From Autumnicola tepida (GTDB taxonomy: Bacteria > Bacteroidota > Bacteroidia > Flavobacteriales > Flavobacteriaceae), in NCBI RefSeq assembly GCF_031846485.1, contig NZ_JAVRHQ010000016.1, positions 1-64,000 on the forward strand: a DNA stretch of 64,000 nucleotides. The letters run 5' to 3'. Positions 60,540-64,000 of the stretch are shown here, piece by piece; the first letter of the stretch is position 1; the number at the start of each line of letters is the position of its first letter. A program made the translations under genes and the position numbers. Below the pieces are notes generated by a model that was not told the DNA's origin, did not search any database, and saw only the letters and a program-made list of their open reading frames with translations.

Positions 60540-60704
60540 AACTTTTGCTTCAGCTGGCCTAAATTAAGTTTCTCTGCCCTTTTTCCCTCTTCTACAAAAG
60601 TTAAGAGAGTTTAAATTTTTCAGCTCACCTACTTCGTTTTTATATTCCACAGAAGAGATTTTTAGAACATTAAATTGTTTCTTCCAGAAAATTCAGCAGA
60701 AAAA

Positions 60705-63191
60705 TCACGAAACCCGCACCGGCTCTACTTTCCATATTTCCTCACAATAATCCCGTATAGACCTGTCTGCAGAAAATTTTCCCATATTGGCCACATTAAG
60801 AATAGACTTTTTGGTCCATTCCTTTTTATTGCGCCAAACCTCATGTATATGATCCTGGCAGTTAATGTAAGATTCATAATCTTTAAGCAGCAAATAAGGA
60901 TCCTGTTGCAGCAGATTTTCATAAATAGGCCGGAAAAGTTCGGTATCTCCCCCGGAAAGTTCTTCGGAAACCAAAAAATCCAGTACTTCCCGTAACCGTG
61001 CATTTTCTTCATATAGCTTATAAGGCCTGTAGCCCTCTGCCTTAACTGCCTCCACTTCTGCCGTGGTAAGTCCAAAAAGGAAGAAATTCTCCTCCCCTAC
61101 TTCCTCGCAAATTTCCACATTGGCCCCATCCAGGGTTCCCACCGTTAATGCACCGTTTAAGGCAAATTTCATGTTCCCCGTACCCGAGGCTTCCTTGCCG
61201 GCAAGGGAAACCTGTTCGGAAAGATCGGCCGCGGGATAAACTTTTTGAGCCTGTTTTACACTGAAGTTTGGCAGGAATACCACCTTAATTTTAGAATTTA
61301 CTTCTGGGTCATTGTTCACCCGCTCGCCCACCGCAGTGATTAAGCGAATAATACGCTTGGCCATAAAATAACCTGGCGCTGCTTTGCCGCCGAAAATAAA
61401 TGCGCAAGGTGCAATTTCGTTCCCGTTTCCGCTTTTGATCCTGAGGTAGAGGCTAAGAATATGCAGCACTTTTAGATGTTGTCGTTTATATTCATGTATT
61501 CTTTTTACATGCACGTCAAAAAGCATTTCCGGAGCTACAGAAATACCTGTTTGCTCCTGAATATAACACGCCAGCACCTTCTTATTTTCCAGTTTTACTT
61601 CTGTCCATTTCTGCTGAAATTCTTCATCTTCCACGAAATTTTCCAGTTTCTTTAAGTCATCCAGACGGGTGTACCAGCCATCGCCAATTTTTTCGGTAAT
61701 AAGATTAGAAAGCCCGGGATTGCTTACCGCCAGGAAACGCCGGTAAGAAATGCCATTAGTAACATTGCTGAATTTTTCAGGCCACAAACTGGCAAAATCA
61801 CTTAGCACCTGGTTTTTTAACAACATGGAATGCAGTGCCGAAACGCCGTTGACTTTATAACTACCCACAGTGGCAAGATGCGCCATACGCACCGAAGGTT
61901 CTCCGCGCTCGTCTATAAGGGACATACTGGCTATTTGCTCCCCACTAAAATTGGAATCTCTTAACTCATGTAAAAACCTGCTGTTAATTTCATAGATTAT
62001 TTCCAGGTGGCGTGGCAAAATATGCCCTAACAGGCTTACCGGCCAGGTTTCCAAAGCCTCGGGTAAAAGTGTGTGATTAGTGTAAGCAAAGGTTTTCCGC
62101 GTAACATCCCAGGCCCTCTCCCATTCCATATCGTGGCGGTCTACCAGCAAACGCATAAGTTCTGCTACTGAAATGGAAGGGTGGGTGTCATTAAGCTGAA
62201 TGGTGAATTTTTCATGCAGCGTTTCCAAACTTCGGTTCTGCAGCATGTGCAGGTGAAGAATATCCTGTAGCGAACAGGATACAAAAAAATATTGCTGCTT
62301 TAACCTGAGTTCTTTTCCGGAGAGATTTTCATCATTGGGATAAAGTACTTTTGTAAGATTTTCAGACCTTATTTTCTTCTCCACAGCCCGGTAATAATCG
62401 CCCCCGTTATAAGCTGAAAAATCAAAGGATTCTATGGCTTCACTTCTCCATAAGCGCATGATAATGCCATTGCCTTTATAGCCAAGAACAGGCGTATCGT
62501 AAGCAGTACCTTTAAGTTTCATATCCGGGATCCATTCTACGTGAAGCTCTTTATTAAAATCCTGCCCATGTTCTGTTTTCCCACCAAATTTTACCTCGTA
62601 AGCAATCTCCGGTCTTACCACTTCCCAGGGATTTCCAAAATGAAGCCATTTATCTGTCGCTTCAGATTGCCAGCCGTCTTTTATTTCCTGTTTAAAAATC
62701 CCGTATTCATATCTTATCCCGTAGCCTACAGATGGAATTCCCTGGGTAGCCATAGCATCCAGATAACAGGAAGCAAGCCTTCCAAGGCCACCATTTCCCA
62801 GGCCCGGTTCCACTTCTTCCTCCAGCAGGTCTTCCAGTTTTATATCCAGTTCTTCCAAAGCCTGCCGCGTTTCAGTAGTAATACCCAGGTTAAGAAGGTT
62901 CATTCCCAGGTGTGGGCCGGGCAGATATTCTGCGGAAAAATAAGCGACAGATTTGGCATTTTTCCGGGCAATCTCGGTAGTAGATTTTACAAATTGTTTA
63001 AATGCCCTGTCCCGAATGGCCAGCGCAAGCGCAGAATAAAGGTCCAGATTGCTGGCAAGAGGAGGAATTCGGCCAATCCGGTAAAAAAGATTCTCCAGAA
63101 AAGAAGATTTTATTTCCTCTTTGGTTAAGCCCAGGTGCTCTTGAGCTTCTTTTGAAGAAAGGTAATTCCTGATGGTTTCATTCTGCTGCAT
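60705..63191 (-). CDS. glgP: glycogen/starch phosphorylase
   Basis: 828 residues, the normal size for GT35 phosphorylases. It removes glucose units from alpha-1,4-glucan as glucose-1-phosphate using pyridoxal phosphate. Readable landmarks: VAYFSAEYLPGPHLGMNLL near 85, GNGGLGRLASCYLDA near 128, and the PLP Lys675 in EASGTGNMKFALNGALTVGTLDGANVEI (region 667-694). TGAxRV-type arginines lie around HVKRIHEYKRQHLKVL. Cytosolic, single gene, own promoter region at 63192-63476. In a mannan-using cell it links storage glycogen with the hexose-phosphate pool that also receives sugar from the GH130 reaction. Confidence 0.97.
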   Translation of the reverse strand: MQQNETIRNYLSSKEAQEHLGLTKEEIKSSFLENLFYRIGRIPPLASNLDLYSALALAIRDRAFKQFVKSTTEIARKNAKSVAYFSAEYLPGPHLGMNLLNLGITTETRQALEELDIKLEDLLEEEVEPGLGNGGLGRLASCYLDAMATQGIPSVGYGIRYEYGIFKQEIKDGWQSEATDKWLHFGNPWEVVRPEIAYEVKFGGKTEHGQDFNKELHVEWIPDMKLKGTAYDTPVLGYKGNGIIMRLWRSEAIESFDFSAYNGGDYYRAVEKKIRSENLTKVLYPNDENLSGKELRLKQQYFFVSCSLQDILHLHMLQNRSLETLHEKFTIQLNDTHPSISVAELMRLLVDRHDMEWERAWDVTRKTFAYTNHTLLPEALETWPVSLLGHILPRHLEIIYEINSRFLHELRDSNFSGEQIASMSLIDERGEPSVRMAHLATVGSYKVNGVSALHSMLLKNQVLSDFASLWPEKFSNVTNGISYRRFLAVSNPGLSNLITEKIGDGWYTRLDDLKKLENFVEDEEFQQKWTEVKLENKKVLACYIQEQTGISVAPEMLFDVHVKRIHEYKRQHLKVLHILSLYLRIKSGNGNEIAPCAFIFGGKAAPGYFMAKRIIRLITAVGERVNNDPEVNSKIKVVFLPNFSVKQAQKVYPAADLSEQVSLAGKEASGTGNMKFALNGALTVGTLDGANVEICEEVGEENFFLFGLTTAEVEAVKAEGYRPYKLYEENARLREVLDFLVSEELSGGDTELFRPIYENLLQQDPYLLLKDYESYINCQDHIHEVWRNKKEWTKKSILNVANMGKFSADRSIRDYCEEIWKVEPVRVS

Positions 63192-63476
63192 GGCGGTTGT
63201 TTTTATGTCAATTTAAATTAAAAAATAGTCATTTTTTATATAATACTGAATTAAAAGTCTTTAGACGGTAGTTTTCCTAATATCACGCCTCTCTTTTCCC
63301 TTCTAAAATTAGAATATCTGCAAATTATTGTTCGTTTTTCAGGAATTATTTAAAAGATGATTTTCAAATTTTTTGGACTAAATAAAGAAGGTTTGTAACA
63401 ATTTCAGCAGCGGGACGACATATTTTTAATATTCAATTCTTTATATTTAGCAATCTTTTAACTTAAAAAATTTTCA
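63192..63476. promoter_or_regulatory. divergent promoter region, glgP / M16 peptidase
   Basis: 285 bp between two divergent genes. TATATTTA at about 63453-63460, near the peptidase start, resembles the -7 box TAnnTTTG with one mismatch, but is very close to the ATG. No repeats or hairpins stand out, and no gene is seen. Confidence 0.4.
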
Positions 63477-64000
63477 ATGACAAACATCAAATTTAAACCG
63501 ATGGTATTCATGCTGTCATTGCTTCTAGTTGGTTTTGTTTCCTGTAATGATAAAGAGGAAGACAAAAATGATAACGCAGATGCAGGTTTATCAATCGATT
63601 ACGAAAAGTATGAGCTCGATAACGGGCTTAATGTTGTTCTCCATCAGGACAAATCAGATCCTATTGTTTCTGTGGCTATTCAGTATGGCGTGGGATCTAA
63701 CCGTGAGAAAAAAGGCCGCACCGGATTCGCGCACCTTTTTGAGCATATGCTGTTCCAGGAATCTGAAAATGTTCCGCAAGACCAGTTCTTTAAGAAAATT
63801 CAGGATGCCGGCGGTACTTTAAACGGGGGTACCTGGCAGGACGGAACGGTTTATTATGAAGTTGTTCCAAAAAATGCCCTCGAAACCGTGATGTGGCTGG
63901 AATCTGACCGTATGGGATATTTAATCAACACCGTTACAGAGTCTGCTTTTGCCAATCAGCAGGAAGTGGTGCAAAACGAAAAGCGGCAGCGTGTGGACAA
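63477..64000 (+). CDS. M16-family zinc metallopeptidase, lipoprotein (cut by window end)
   Basis: The first 174 residues are present. Lipobox GFVSC (Cys23) then NDKEEDK. The pitrilysin-family domain starts YELDNGLNVVLHQD and shows the inverted zinc motif H-L-F-E-H (His86, Glu89, His90) in GFAHLFEHMLFQES, with the later region FANQQEVVQNEKRQR, the third-ligand helix, just before the window ends. It is an envelope peptidase probably degrading peptides or signal fragments. The frame remains open at 64000, so C-terminal repeats of the family lie outside. Confidence 0.93.
   Translation, partial: MTNIKFKPMVFMLSLLLVGFVSCNDKEEDKNDNADAGLSIDYEKYELDNGLNVVLHQDKSDPIVSVAIQYGVGSNREKKGRTGFAHLFEHMLFQESENVPQDQFFKKIQDAGGTLNGGTWQDGTVYYEVVPKNALETVMWLESDRMGYLINTVTESAFANQQEVVQNEKRQRVD

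Noticed and set aside
1..64000. CRISPR arrays, rRNA genes, complete insertion sequences
   Set aside because: No regularly spaced repeats, no rRNA segments and no transposase frames were seen on either strand.

Overview
The window looks like chromosomal DNA of a marine or soil Bacteroidota, most likely a Flavobacteriaceae member of the Zunongwangia/Gramella/Salegentibacter type. This is inferred from three susC/susD pairs, AT-rich intergenic DNA, lipoproteins with short lipoboxes followed by acidic residues, LytTR/LytS signalling, a Bacteroidota-type integrase arm domain, and the near absence of Shine-Dalgarno sequences. Species cannot be fixed from sequence reading alone.

Layout. (1) 1-410: the first codons of a tyrosine recombinase reading out of the window, next to the 3' end of a tRNA-Pro(GGG); this is probably the flank of an integrated element lying to the left. 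(2) 586-5657: an aldo/keto reductase, then an apparent exopolysaccharide cluster (YaiO-like outer-membrane protein convergent with a receiver / HEAT / processive GT2 operon). (3) 5943-44374: a very large hemicellulose utilisation region, best read as acetylated (galacto)glucomannan degradation. It has a GH97 and two SGNH esterases; a leftward catabolic operon GH26 - SSS symporter - GH130 - mannobiose 2-epimerase - GH26 - GH3; a divergent AraC regulator plus GH5; a first susC/susD operon with a surface glycan-binding protein, a FAS1-domain lipoprotein and a GH27; a second susC/susD operon with an exported AGE-family epimerase; and a GH9 - GH26 - clan-A hydrolase operon. (4) 44656-46446: a von Willebrand factor A surface protein. 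(5) 46810-56097: a third susC/susD operon without any CAZyme, with a LytTR regulator and a LytS-like kinase next to it, separated by a compositionally different lipoprotein gene. (6) 56511-64000: a five-PAS histidine kinase, an FAD amine-oxidase-like protein, glycogen phosphorylase and the start of an M16 peptidase.

How the genes fit together. Surface or periplasmic GH26 endo-mannanases, GH5 and GH9 endo-glucanases would cut the mixed mannan/glucan backbone. GH27 and the probable retaining GH97 would remove alpha-galactose, and the CE2-like and SIAE-like esterases would remove acetyl groups. SusC/SusD import oligosaccharides. The SSS symporter, the cytosolic AGE epimerase and GH130 then form the known route mannobiose -> mannosylglucose -> mannose-1-phosphate + glucose, and GH3 would handle cello-oligosaccharides. 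No GH2 beta-mannosidase is seen, so the window relies on phosphorolysis.

Most unusual points: the three-FAS1 lipoprotein ending in two copies of a module that also ends the neighbouring SusE-position protein; a second AGE epimerase with a signal peptide inside a susCD operon; a receiver domain without its conserved lysine inside the GT2 operon; perfect or near-perfect palindromes upstream of all three susC genes; and an alien lipoprotein cassette between the two halves of a LytTR two-component pair.
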